From contig NZ_BBOX01000039.1 in assembly GCF_001553455.1 (NCBI RefSeq), positions 1 through 32,258 of the forward strand: a stretch of DNA of 32,258 nt, given 5' to 3'. This document shows positions 23,513 to 31,293 of the stretch, in pieces. Origin of the DNA: Streptomyces hygroscopicus subsp. hygroscopicus. Lineage in GTDB: Bacteria > Actinomycetota > Actinomycetes > Streptomycetales > Streptomycetaceae. Within the stretch, counting starts at the first letter, position 1. The number at the start of each line of letters is the position of its first letter. The notes under the pieces are model-generated. The model was not told the DNA's origin and did not search any database. It worked only from the letters and a program-made list of their open reading frames with translations. The position numbers and the translations under genes were made by a program.

Positions 23513-24481
23513 ATGAGGCTGCGCTGCGCCGTGCTCGACGACTACCAGGACGCCGCGTTGGCGGCGGCCGACTGGTCGAGCGTTCTCGACACGGTGGACG
23601 TGGTGCCGGTCCATGAACACCTCGCCGGTGAGGACGCGGTGGCCGAGGCCATCGGGGACTGCGAGATCGTGGTCATCATGCGGGAGCGCACTCCCTTCCC
23701 CGCATCCCTGTTCGCCCGGCTGCCACGGCTGAGGCTGCTGGTCACCACGGGCATGCGCAACGCGTCGGTCGATCTGGCGGCCGCCGCCCGCCACGGTGTC
23801 ACGGTGTGCGGCACGGCCAGCAGCTCCCAGCCGCCCGCCGAGCTCACCTGGGCGCTGATCCTGGGGCTGGCCCGCCATGTGGTGCCGGAGAGCACCGCGC
23901 TGCGGGACGGCGGGCCGTGGCAGAGCACGGTCGGCACCGATCTGCACGGCCGTCGGCTGGGGTTGCTGGGGCTGGGCAGGATCGGCGTCCAGGTGGCGCG
24001 GGTCGGGCGGGCCTTCGGCATGGAGGTGGCCGCCTGGAGCGAGAACCTGACCGCCGAGCGCGCCGAGGCGGAGGGGGTGCGGCCGGCCGGTTCCAAGGAG
24101 GAGCTGCTGGAGACCAGTGACATCGTCTCGGTACACCTGGTGCTCGGCGACCGCACCCGGGGGCTGCTGGGCGCGCGGGAGCTGAGGCGGATGCGGCCCA
24201 CGGCGTTCCTGGTGAACACCTCCCGCGCGGCGATCGTGGACCAGGCGGCGCTCGCGGAGGCGCTGCGGGAGGGCTGGATCGCGGGCGCGGGCGTCGATGT
24301 GTTCGAACGGGAGCCGCTGCCGCCCGGCGATCCGTTCCGTACGCTGCCGAATCTGCTGGCCACTCCGCATCTGGGCTATGTGACCCGGGGCAACTACGAG
24401 CGTTTCTACCGGGATGCGGTCGAGGACATCCGCGCCTATCTGGCAGGGGAGCCGGTCCGGCGGCTGAGCCCGGCCGGCTGA
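23513..24481 (+). CDS. D-2-hydroxyacid dehydrogenase family protein
   Basis: A 322-residue NAD(P)-dependent dehydrogenase. The cofactor motif is GLGRIGVQVARVGRAFGM near residue 150. Catalytic Arg is in NTSRAAIVDQAAL, Glu in DVFEREPLP, and His in ATPHLGYVT. The fold order (catalytic half, Rossmann domain, C-terminal catalytic residues) and length match the family. The ATG has GGAAGG upstream. An imperfect hairpin, CGGTGTT...AACACCG (23452-23482), lies 30 bases ahead. Substrate unknown (glycerate, lactate and similar acids are possible). The gene stands alone on the plus strand. Confidence 0.93.
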   Translation: MRLRCAVLDDYQDAALAAADWSSVLDTVDVVPVHEHLAGEDAVAEAIGDCEIVVIMRERTPFPASLFARLPRLRLLVTTGMRNASVDLAAAARHGVTVCGTASSSQPPAELTWALILGLARHVVPESTALRDGGPWQSTVGTDLHGRRLGLLGLGRIGVQVARVGRAFGMEVAAWSENLTAERAEAEGVRPAGSKEELLETSDIVSVHLVLGDRTRGLLGARELRRMRPTAFLVNTSRAAIVDQAALAEALREGWIAGAGVDVFEREPLPPGDPFRTLPNLLATPHLGYVTRGNYERFYRDAVEDIRAYLAGEPVRRLSPAG

Positions 24482-24980
24482 GCCTTTCCTGAGCGGTGTC
24501 CTCTTCGTTCCGCACCGCCCCGCGCGTCGTCGGATGACGCGAATCGTTCGTTCGAACAGGGCGTAACGGCCGGCTCTCCACCGGCTGTACACCGATCCCG
24601 GGGCGCGGTCACCGGCGGTGCGCCCACCGGTCCCGGGGAGATTCCGAGCCGTTCCCCGCGGATGTCGGGGGCGCCGCCCCGGCGGATGTCCGGCCGTGGC
24701 CGAACGCGCGGTGCTGTAGCGGTCGTTGACCGCCTACCGCCTGCCCCCGACCGGCGGCTGGTGGTGCCGCTGGACGCCGCCGCCACCGCGGCCCCGGCCC
24801 GCCCGCCGCTGCCGGGCGAGGCGGACCGGGGCTGAAAGCGACACCTGTTCGGCACCCGGTGGACACTATTCCGTTTCGCCTCCGCCAGACCGGAGAGGCT
24901 GCCTGGCACGGAAAACCCATCGGCCCGCAGCACTGACCGGTGGCCGGTCCGCCCGGCCGGCCACCGCGGACGGAGGGAAC
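24482..24980. other. 499-bp intergenic region
   Basis: No coding frame I trust. It holds a weak hairpin GCCGG-ctctcca-CCGGC (24569-24585), which could end the dehydrogenase transcript. It also holds two copies of GCGGATGTCSGG (about 24659 and 24680) and the 3' part must contain the promoter of the lipoprotein gene, with no clear -35/-10 pair seen. Confidence 0.5.
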
Positions 24981-26054
24981 GTGGCTCACAGCACATCCGG
25001 AAACCCGGCACATCAGGAGGCATCGGCCCGGCAGGACGCGGTACCGCACGGCGGCGGCACGGGACCGGGAACACCACCGCCGCCGACCCGGCGCGGCATG
25101 CTCGCGGTGGCCGCGGCGGCAGGGGCCGGCCTGCTCGCCGGCTGCGGCGAGAAGACCGCCGACTCCGCCTCCGGCGCGGGCCCGCAGGGCTCCAGGGGAG
25201 CGCAGCGCTCCCCGTCCGCCACCCCGTCTGAACGTTCTCCCTCCCCCACCCCGAAACCACGTCCGGAGCTGCCCCGCGGCGGCCGGGAGCTGTCCCGCTA
25301 CCGTCTGGTGGGCTACTGCGGCCTGCCCGGCGCCGCCGCGCTCGGCCGGCTCGGCACGGGGGACCTCGACGACCGGGTGCGGGAGATCGAGAAGACCGCC
25401 CGCGCCTACGCCGCGGACCGCACACCGCAGCCGGTGCTCGAACTCCTGGCGACCGTGGCCAACGGCACCGCGGGCCCCGACGGCACCTACCGCTCGCGCA
25501 CCTCCCCCGACACGATCCGCCGCTTCCACGACGCGGCCAAACGCCACCGTGCCCTGCTGCTGCTGAACATCCAGCCGGGCCGGGCACCGGTTCTGGGCGA
25601 GGTCAAGGCGCTGCGCGAATGGCTGGTCCACCCCGACGTCGGGATAGCGCTGGACCCGGAGTGGGAGATGGGTCCGGACCAGGTGCCGGGCGACTCCTAC
25701 GGCCACACCAGCGGCAAGGAGCTCACCGATGTGGCCCGCTATCTCTCCGGGATCGTCGCCGAGCACGATCTGCCGCAGAAACCACTGGTCTTCCACCAGG
25801 TGGCGGTCTCCGTCGTCCGCGACCAGTCCGCGCTGCGTCCGCAGCCGGGGGTGGTTCTCATCAAGAGCGCGGACGGCATCGGATCACCGGGGATGAAACG
25901 GGACACCTGGCGGCAGCTGGTCAAGGACCAGCCCGAGGGCCTGCGCACCGGCTTCAAGCTCTTCTACGAGGAGGACACCGAGGGAAGCCGGCTGATGACC
26001 CCCGAAGAGGTGCTGGCCCTGCGGCCGCGGCCGGATTACGTCATGTTCGAGTGA
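24981..26054 (+). CDS. Unrecognised Tat-exported lipoprotein
   Basis: A 357-residue protein. The leader has a twin-arginine motif (TRRGML, Arg37-Arg38), a hydrophobic core and lipobox LLAGC ending at Cys55. A Ser/Pro/Thr-rich linker (about 60-90) is followed by a compact domain from about 98 to the end. Strand-like blocks (YRLVGYCGLPG, PVLELLATVA, ALLLLNIQPG, VGIALDPEWEMG, PLVFHQVAVS, GVVLIKSADG, TGFKLFYEE, PDYVMFE) recur with helices between, suggesting a TIM-barrel-like fold, perhaps a glycoside hydrolase with DPEWE near the active site. I do not recognise the family. GTG 24981 has GGAGGG just upstream. It is convergent with the synthase gene and shares the terminator at 26079-26110. Confidence 0.8.
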   Translation: MAHSTSGNPAHQEASARQDAVPHGGGTGPGTPPPPTRRGMLAVAAAAGAGLLAGCGEKTADSASGAGPQGSRGAQRSPSATPSERSPSPTPKPRPELPRGGRELSRYRLVGYCGLPGAAALGRLGTGDLDDRVREIEKTARAYAADRTPQPVLELLATVANGTAGPDGTYRSRTSPDTIRRFHDAAKRHRALLLLNIQPGRAPVLGEVKALREWLVHPDVGIALDPEWEMGPDQVPGDSYGHTSGKELTDVARYLSGIVAEHDLPQKPLVFHQVAVSVVRDQSALRPQPGVVLIKSADGIGSPGMKRDTWRQLVKDQPEGLRTGFKLFYEEDTEGSRLMTPEEVLALRPRPDYVMFE

Positions 26055-26078
26055 CCGGGGCGACGGCGCCACCCATAC

Positions 26079-26110
26079 GGCCGCCCCCGGCCGGAGGGCC
26101 GGGGGCGGCC
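26079..26110. terminator. Bidirectional terminator hairpin
   Basis: A perfect 14-bp stem (GGCCGCCCCCGGCC and complement) with a 4-base loop GGAG, placed 25 bases past the lipoprotein stop and 26 bases past the convergent synthase-like gene's end. Confidence 0.8.
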
Positions 26111-26135
26111 GGGCACCGCCGGGCGCGACGCGCGC

Positions 26136-28199
26136 TCAGGGGCGCGGCGCCGTCTGCACGGTGAGTGGCTCGTGACGGACGACATCACCGGGACCGCGCC
26201 GGGTGAAGCGCATGGCGACACAGGCACCCGCGTACAGCACCGCCACGACCAGCAGCAGCGCCTGGTAGCCGGTCACCAGGGCCAGGTACTCCAGGGTGCC
26301 GCCGACCAGGGAGCCCAGCAGATTGGCCCCGAAGGCCGCGGTGGGATCGGCGGCCGCCGCCAGCCGGTCGGAGAAGATGAGGTTGGCGCAGAAGATGGGG
26401 GCGAAGGCCAGCGCGATCGCGGCGGCCAGCCGGGGAGCGAAGGGCAGCCCCAGCACCAGATCGGACGGAATCAGCCAGGCGATCGCGAGGCTGGCGAACA
26501 GCATCAGTTGCAGCACGAGCTGGTTGACCCGGCGCATCCGCCGCCGGACCTCCACCGCGCACAGCACGGCGAGCAGCACACCCGCGAAGACCATGGCGTT
26601 GACCAGCCAGGTGGTGCCGAAGTAGAGCGCGAACCCGATCACGTTCTTGGTCTCCAGCAGCATGAACGCCACGCCGAGCAGGAAGACGTCCGTGTAGCGG
26701 GCGGTGCGCCTCAGCCGGACCCCGGTCAGCCGTACCGACACCAGCGTCACCAGCAGGATCGCGCCCAGCACCCCGATGTAGAGGGTGGGGATGGTGCGGT
26801 GCAGCAGATACGGGAACGGATGGTCGTCACCGGCCGCGGCGGGCACCGGGCCGGAGGGGTGCCAGGTGGACGTGGCGCAGGACTGGTCGCTGGAGGCGAT
26901 TCCGGCCACCAGGATGGCGGCCTTCTTGCCCCCGTAGTGCGTGATGCAGGGAGCGTGCCCGAAGACGGAGGTGACCGTGGAGCCGAACCGGTCGATGAGC
27001 CAGTTCTGCCGGTAGTAGTTGTACATGGCGAACGCGCCGCCGGGGGCGAGGTGGCGGTGTGCCGCCTCGAACGCCTGCCGGGTGAACAGGTAGCTCTCCA
27101 GGCGCAGGTTGCTGGCGCCGGAGACCAGCGTCAGGGAGTCCGGCAGGGCGAGGACGATCAGGTCGTAGCGGGCGTCGGTCCGTTCGAGGAAGGCCCGGCC
27201 GTCGTTGATGTGCACGTGCACCCGGGGGTTGTCGTAGGGCCGCGCCGGGTGCAGTGACGCGCCGATCTCCTGCAGCCGGGGGTCGATCTCCACGGCGTCC
27301 ACCCGCTGGGCGCCGTGGGCCAGCGCCATGGCCACGTCGTTGCCGTTGCCCGCCCCGATGACCAGCACCCGCCGGTGCGCATTGCGCGGGGTCTCCCGGT
27401 AGGGCTGTTCGTAGGGCGAGTCGGGGCGTCTGAGCACCTTCAGCGGGGCGATCGACTGGTGCGGCACACCATTGGCGGAGATCTTGTAGTCCCGGCTGCC
27501 GGTGGTCGGCCTGGTGACCTCGATCTTGTAGTACGGGGACCAGGAGATACCGCTGGCCGCCGTCTCCAGCGCCAGGACGGTCACCATCAGCAGCAGTGGC
27601 ACCGTGAACCGGACGGTGTTGCGGCGGCCGCCGAGGGTGAGCAGCGCCACCGCGGCGAGCACACCCCACACCACCGACGGTGCGCGCAGCCAGGACAGCA
27701 CCGCGAAGGACACCGATCCGGTGAGCGAGCCGAGCAGGTCGTAGCGGTACGCCTCCAGCGAGGGCAGCCGACGGAACTGATCGGCCGTCATCTTCCCGAT
27801 CGCCGTCATGATCAGCGCGGTCAGACCGAAGAGCACCGGCAGGGTCACCCACTGCGGCAGACCGGTGGTCTTCACCGCCGTGAAGTAGATGACCTCGCCG
27901 CTGGTCTGCCGCACCTGCACGGGGAATTCCCGCACCAGGACGACGAGTACGGCCAGCGGGACGGGCGCCCAGCGGGTGAGCCACTGCCCACGGTCGGCGG
28001 GCAGCAGGAATCCCAGGCCGATCCCGAGGAACGAGCCCAAGAGGATGAAGTTCGAGAAATAGCTCAGATGGACGATATTGGCGCCGGTCCACCGGATCAG
28101 CGCCAGCTCGACGAAGAGCATGGTGGCGCTGGCCAGCAGCAGCCTCGCGCGCACGTTTTGCGGTCCTGGGCTGTGCTCCATGTCGGCCCACGCTGTCAT
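26136..28199 (-). CDS. Membrane-embedded spermidine-synthase-like protein
   Basis: A 687-residue protein in three parts. An N-terminal membrane region of about 7 helices (roughly 15-230); a Rossmann methyltransferase/spermidine synthase domain (about 240-430) with VLVIGAGNGNDVAMALAHGA and DAVEIDPRLQ, then VHINDGRAFL and LIVLALPDSL; and a C-terminal region of about 7 helices. Such proteins are common in actinobacteria but poorly understood; they may aminopropylate or methylate a membrane or exported substrate. ATG 28199 is chosen; an ATG 18 bases inside is possible, as neither has a good binding site. The N-terminal opening (LLLASATMLFVELALIRWTG) is the family hallmark. Confidence 0.88.
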   Translation of the reverse strand: MTAWADMEHSPGPQNVRARLLLASATMLFVELALIRWTGANIVHLSYFSNFILLGSFLGIGLGFLLPADRGQWLTRWAPVPLAVLVVLVREFPVQVRQTSGEVIYFTAVKTTGLPQWVTLPVLFGLTALIMTAIGKMTADQFRRLPSLEAYRYDLLGSLTGSVSFAVLSWLRAPSVVWGVLAAVALLTLGGRRNTVRFTVPLLLMVTVLALETAASGISWSPYYKIEVTRPTTGSRDYKISANGVPHQSIAPLKVLRRPDSPYEQPYRETPRNAHRRVLVIGAGNGNDVAMALAHGAQRVDAVEIDPRLQEIGASLHPARPYDNPRVHVHINDGRAFLERTDARYDLIVLALPDSLTLVSGASNLRLESYLFTRQAFEAAHRHLAPGGAFAMYNYYRQNWLIDRFGSTVTSVFGHAPCITHYGGKKAAILVAGIASSDQSCATSTWHPSGPVPAAAGDDHPFPYLLHRTIPTLYIGVLGAILLVTLVSVRLTGVRLRRTARYTDVFLLGVAFMLLETKNVIGFALYFGTTWLVNAMVFAGVLLAVLCAVEVRRRMRRVNQLVLQLMLFASLAIAWLIPSDLVLGLPFAPRLAAAIALAFAPIFCANLIFSDRLAAAADPTAAFGANLLGSLVGGTLEYLALVTGYQALLLVVAVLYAGACVAMRFTRRGPGDVVRHEPLTVQTAPRP

Positions 28200-28721
28200 C
28201 CGAGGCGGGGCAGGTCGAGCACCCGCACGGCCCGTGCCGTCGGCCGGACGGCGGGGGCCCATCCCCTCGGCAAGTGGCCCCGGCCGCACGCCTCCGCACC
28301 CGCGCGCCACCTCGCCGCCCGACCCCCGGCGGGGCCGTCCGGGCAGGTCAGCCGGGTGGCTCGGGGTACGGTACGCCGGCCGTGCGGTATGCGGCGGGCA
28401 TGCGGCGACGAGGGGGCCGGGTCCGCTCCCCGGCACACCGCCGTACGGCGTTCGGGTCATGCTCCGGCCACCATCCGTCACCTGCCCGGGCCAACGGTGG
28501 ACGCCCACGCGGAGGAGGGGCGCGAGGTCGCGAGGGGCGCGAGGGTCGCGAGGCTGCTGGTGCGGCAGGGCGGCCGTTCGGCGTTCGGCCGGTCCTGGGG
28601 AACGCCGACCCGAGGCGTTATGCGGTCCCGCGCGGACCAGCCGGGGCGGGAGGAACGGGGGAGGGCCGCGTGCGTGGCGAGCACCACCGCCCCGGCCACG
28701 GTGGCGGGTGCGTACCCCAGG
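28200..28721. other. 522-bp stretch without an intact gene
   Basis: I see no intact gene. Two near-identical 16-17 base units (GGGCGCGAGGTCGCGAG) repeat around 28528-28560, and a perfect 9-bp inverted repeat TCGGCGTTC...GAACGCCGA lies at 28578-28608. The stretch includes the promoter side of the membrane synthase gene and possibly the decayed 5' part of the truncated TetR gene. Confidence 0.5.
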
Positions 28722-29098
28722 AGAGAAGTCGCAGGCAGGCCCGCAACCCCGGCACGGAACTCATCACCATGGCGTGCGCGGCGGTCGACTACGCGCTCGA
28801 CCACCCCGGGTTGTACCGCCTCATGTTCGGGCAGCCCTGCAGCACCCACCCGGACGCCGTCGCCGCCTCCGACGCCGCGATCGCCTTCGTAGCGGAGCGC
28901 ATCGCGGCCGTCGCGCGGCCGGAGCGGTGCGAGGCGCTGCGCATCGGGCTCTGGTCGCTCGTGCACGGACTGAGCACCCTGCTGCTCGACGAACGCCTCG
29001 GCACGCGGACCCGCGCCGAGGCCGGTGCCCTGGTGGAGACGGTCGTCCGCACCATGCTGGACACCGGCCTCGAACGGCCGGACGGGTGCTCCGGGTGA
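28722..29098 (+). pseudogene. Truncated TetR-family regulator (C-terminal WHG-type domain only)
   Basis: The open frame encodes the ligand-binding end of a TetR-type regulator: AVDYALDHPGLYRLMFGQP, then AASDAAIAFVAERIAAVA, LRIGLWSLVHGLSTLLLDERLG and VETVVRTMLDTGL. The N-terminal helix-turn-helix (about 60 residues) is missing; upstream frames give low-complexity sequence instead. ATG 28769 could express a 109-residue domain without DNA-binding part, but no binding site precedes it. Third-position GC remains high, so the loss is recent or the domain is still used. A pseudogene is most likely; a stand-alone ligand-binding protein is the alternative. Confidence 0.6.
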
Positions 29099-29119
29099 CC
29101 GGGGCGGGCTGACCGGGGT

Positions 29120-29217
29120 GGAGTGCCCACTCCGGTGCGGCCGGGATGGGGTGGCCACTCCCGCGTGCCCGGACTGGGGCGGCCACTCCAGTGCACCCGG
29201 GCTGGAGTGGCCACTCC
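29120..29217. repeat. Four 14-bp palindromes at exact 28-bp spacing
   Basis: GGAGTGCCCACTCC (29120), GGGGTGGCCACTCC (29148), GGGGCGGCCACTCC (29176) and GGAGTGGCCACTCC (29204) start exactly 28 bases apart. The last is a perfect palindrome. The spacers share a YGTGCnCCSGG-type core, so the whole is a four-unit 28-bp tandem repeat. It lies between the truncated TetR gene and the 3' end of the GH93-like gene. Confidence 0.85.
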
Positions 29218-29277
29218 CGCGTGCCCCGGGCTGGGGTGCCCGGGTGCACACCGCCGGTCAGCGGGTGTTCACCGGGG

Positions 29278-30450
29278 TCAGCTGGACCCGGTGGCGAAGT
29301 AAGGCTTGCACACGGTGCCCACGTAGTCCGTGGCGATCTCCAGCAGGCGGGTACCGTCCGCCGACGGGAGTAGCGCCGAGCTGTAGTTGGGGCACCAGTC
29401 GACGACCTTGGAGTCCACCCGCACCGGTGCGGAAATCGAACGCCAGGCCCCGGTGCCGCCCTTGCTGTTCGTCCACACGGTGGCACCGCTGCCGGCGGCG
29501 GTGCTGCCGTCGGCGTTGTTCAGGACCTGCCCGATGAGGAAGAGCTTGCCCTGGGGGTTGCCGGCCTCGGGGGCCCAGGCGAGGTTCGGCGTATGGGTGA
29601 AGTACTTGCCGTCGGCGGTTTCCGGACGGTAGCCGAGGTGCGCGGGGTTGCCCCAGTTCCAGCCGTCCCATGAGGTCCGGTAGTGGACCACACACGAGTA
29701 CTGCCCCTGGGCGGCGCAGATCTCGTAGGCCATGAAGTACTGGCCGCTGGGCAGCTTGCGCACGATGGGCATACCGGGCCGGTCGGAGGCGAGGTTGCTG
29801 GCGACGGTGTCGTGGTGGCCCACCCAGGTGGTCCCGTTCGCACTGCGGGCGGCGACCAGTTTCTGGCTGTGGGCGGGGTCGGTCTCGTCCGAGTAGTGGA
29901 CCACCAGACGGCCGCTGGAGTCGATGGAGAACTCCGGCTCCCACAGCCCCTTGGTGCTGGCGGCGGTGGCCACGGTGGACAGATAGGACCAGGTGCGCCC
30001 CTGGTCGTTGCTGCGGAAGACCCGGATGGCCATCCGGCGGTTCGGCTCGTCCTGGCCGATGGACGCGGACCACAGCAGGGTCCCGGCGGGCAGGGAGCCG
30101 ACGGCCTGCGGCAGTTCGTACAGCGTGGCGCAGCATTCGCCCTGTCCGCCGGACGCCTCGGGGTCGGCCACCTCGCCCACCTGCCGGAAGGTGGCGCCGT
30201 CGTCGGTGCTCTCGTAGATGGCGCCGATGCCGTCCGAGCCCCGGAAGGTGACGACCGAGGCGAGGACACGGCCGTTGGCGGCGCCGTTGTGCTGGAGCCT
30301 CACGGCGCGTGGGTAAAGGCCGGTGCCGTCCCTCAGCAGGGTGCCGGAGGCCGCCGCGGCCGGTGGCGCCTGGATGGCCAGGAGCGAGCCCAGGACGGCC
30401 AGCAGGGTCAGCAGGACAGGCATGAGGTGTCTTCGGTACGGCGTGGTCAT
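29278..30450 (-). CDS. Secreted GH93-like arabinanase / sialidase-fold glycosidase
   Basis: A 390-residue secreted protein. A Sec signal (about 1-34, cut after APPAAAA) precedes a six-bladed propeller. Asp-box motifs STDDGATF and SNDQGRTW occur at 81 and 147. Sequence blocks match GH93 exo-arabinanases more than true sialidases: LYPRAVRL, LWEPEFSID, HYSDETDPAHSQKLVAARS, DRPGMPIVRKLPSGQYFMAYE. The likely catalytic acids are Glu171 or Glu173 and Glu243. No arginine triad of sialidases is obvious. ATG 30450 follows GAGGGAG. Expected role: release of sugars from plant arabinan outside the cell. No carbohydrate-binding module is attached. An AT-rich palindrome upstream may be its operator. Confidence 0.85.
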   Translation of the reverse strand: MTTPYRRHLMPVLLTLLAVLGSLLAIQAPPAAAASGTLLRDGTGLYPRAVRLQHNGAANGRVLASVVTFRGSDGIGAIYESTDDGATFRQVGEVADPEASGGQGECCATLYELPQAVGSLPAGTLLWSASIGQDEPNRRMAIRVFRSNDQGRTWSYLSTVATAASTKGLWEPEFSIDSSGRLVVHYSDETDPAHSQKLVAARSANGTTWVGHHDTVASNLASDRPGMPIVRKLPSGQYFMAYEICAAQGQYSCVVHYRTSWDGWNWGNPAHLGYRPETADGKYFTHTPNLAWAPEAGNPQGKLFLIGQVLNNADGSTAAGSGATVWTNSKGGTGAWRSISAPVRVDSKVVDWCPNYSSALLPSADGTRLLEIATDYVGTVCKPYFATGSS

Positions 30451-30523
30451 GCACGCTCCCTCGGGAGGAGTGACGAAGGGGGAAAGAGTGGGCCCGGGCC
30501 GTGCGGGCGCAACGGTAGGCAGA

Positions 30524-30541
30524 ATTTCCAACGTTGTAAAT
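30524..30541. promoter_or_regulatory. 18-bp AT-rich palindrome upstream of GH93-like gene
   Basis: ATTTCCAACGTTGTAAAT matches its own complement at 16 of 18 bases and stands out as AT-rich in GC-rich DNA. It lies 74-91 bases upstream of the glycosidase ATG. Its size and CAACGTTG core fit a LacI/GntR-type sugar repressor operator. Confidence 0.6.
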
Positions 30542-30580
30542 CCCTCGCGCACGCATCCGTGGAGTCCGCCCTTCCGCAAG

Positions 30581-30655
30581 GCCCGCGGCGCCTTCGCGGC
30601 CACCTGCCCGCGGCGCCATCGCGGCCACCTGCCCGCGACGCCTGGCCGGTGGCCG
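30581..30655. repeat. 25-bp tandem repeat
   Basis: GCCCGCGGCGCCWTCGCGGCCACCT occurs at 30581-30605 and 30606-30630 with one difference, followed by a degenerate third unit to 30655. It is intergenic, upstream of the glycosidase operator. Confidence 0.75.
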
Positions 30656-30678
30656 CGCCCCGGCCCGGCTTGAGGGCC

Positions 30679-30740
30679 GGGCCGGATCAGAGCCGGGCTG
30701 GATCGGGGCAGGCCGGGGCGGGGCCGGATCAGAGCCGGGC
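30679..30740. repeat. 20-bp direct repeat, 42-bp period
   Basis: GGGCCGGATCAGAGCCGGGC occurs exactly at 30679-30698 and 30721-30740. The intervening sequence is a further GCCGGG-rich variant. No function is apparent. Confidence 0.75.
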
Positions 30741-31293
30741 CGATCCGAACGCCCCGCGGCGCGACGGTGGCGGTCCCGCCCGTCGGCCATCGGCTCCGTG
30801 GCGGTCACGTCAGCGCGACCAGTCCCACCCGGACTCCGCTGACGGTCCCCTCCTGGCGCATGGCCTCGGGGCCCCGGCCTGGCCGCCCATCGCCCCGCGT
30901 TCCGCGTTGTTCTGGCCGGTCGCCGTACCGGCCGGCGGCGGACCAGGGATGGACCAGGGATGGTCCAGGGACCGGCCGGGGCGGGGGGCGGACCACATGG
31001 CGGACCAGGCGCGGATCGGGGGCCGGTCGCGGGCGGACCGGCGGCGGGGGCCGGCGGACGGTGTGCCGCCGTCCGCCCCCGCCCCCGACCCTCCTCGTGG
31101 GCACACGACACCCTCCCCGTGGGCACACGACCGGCGTATGCCTGTAGTCCGTTGGGGTCGGGCTGCTGTCCAGCCTGAGCACCCTGCCGCCGGGTCGCGG
31201 CGACGATCTGTCCCTGAGCCCTCATACCGCCGAGACGGCGCTCGACCGCCGAGTCCCCACCCGTCCGCCCCACTCGCCCAGGGAGCCGAGATC
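30741..31293. other. Intergenic region upstream of dhaK
   Basis: About 550 bases with no protein I trust on either strand. It contains an 11-bp tandem repeat GGACCAGGGAT (30940-30961) and two copies of CGTGGGCACACGAC (31096-31109 and 31118-31131), each with CGTG....CACG symmetry and 22 bases (two helical turns) apart. The latter could be an operator pair for dhaK; inference. Confidence 0.4.

Noticed and set aside
28350..28380. Possible sigma-B-like GGGTAC promoter on the plus strand
   Set aside because: GGGTAC is present but the upstream element is poor and no intact gene follows; too weak to list.
29120..29217. CRISPR array
   Set aside because: The 28-bp units are continuous near-identical repeats without unique spacers and no cas genes are near.
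30805..31182. A 125-residue minus-strand frame upstream of dhaK
   Set aside because: Low-complexity Arg/Pro/Gly sequence without ribosome binding site or conserved pattern; treated as non-coding.
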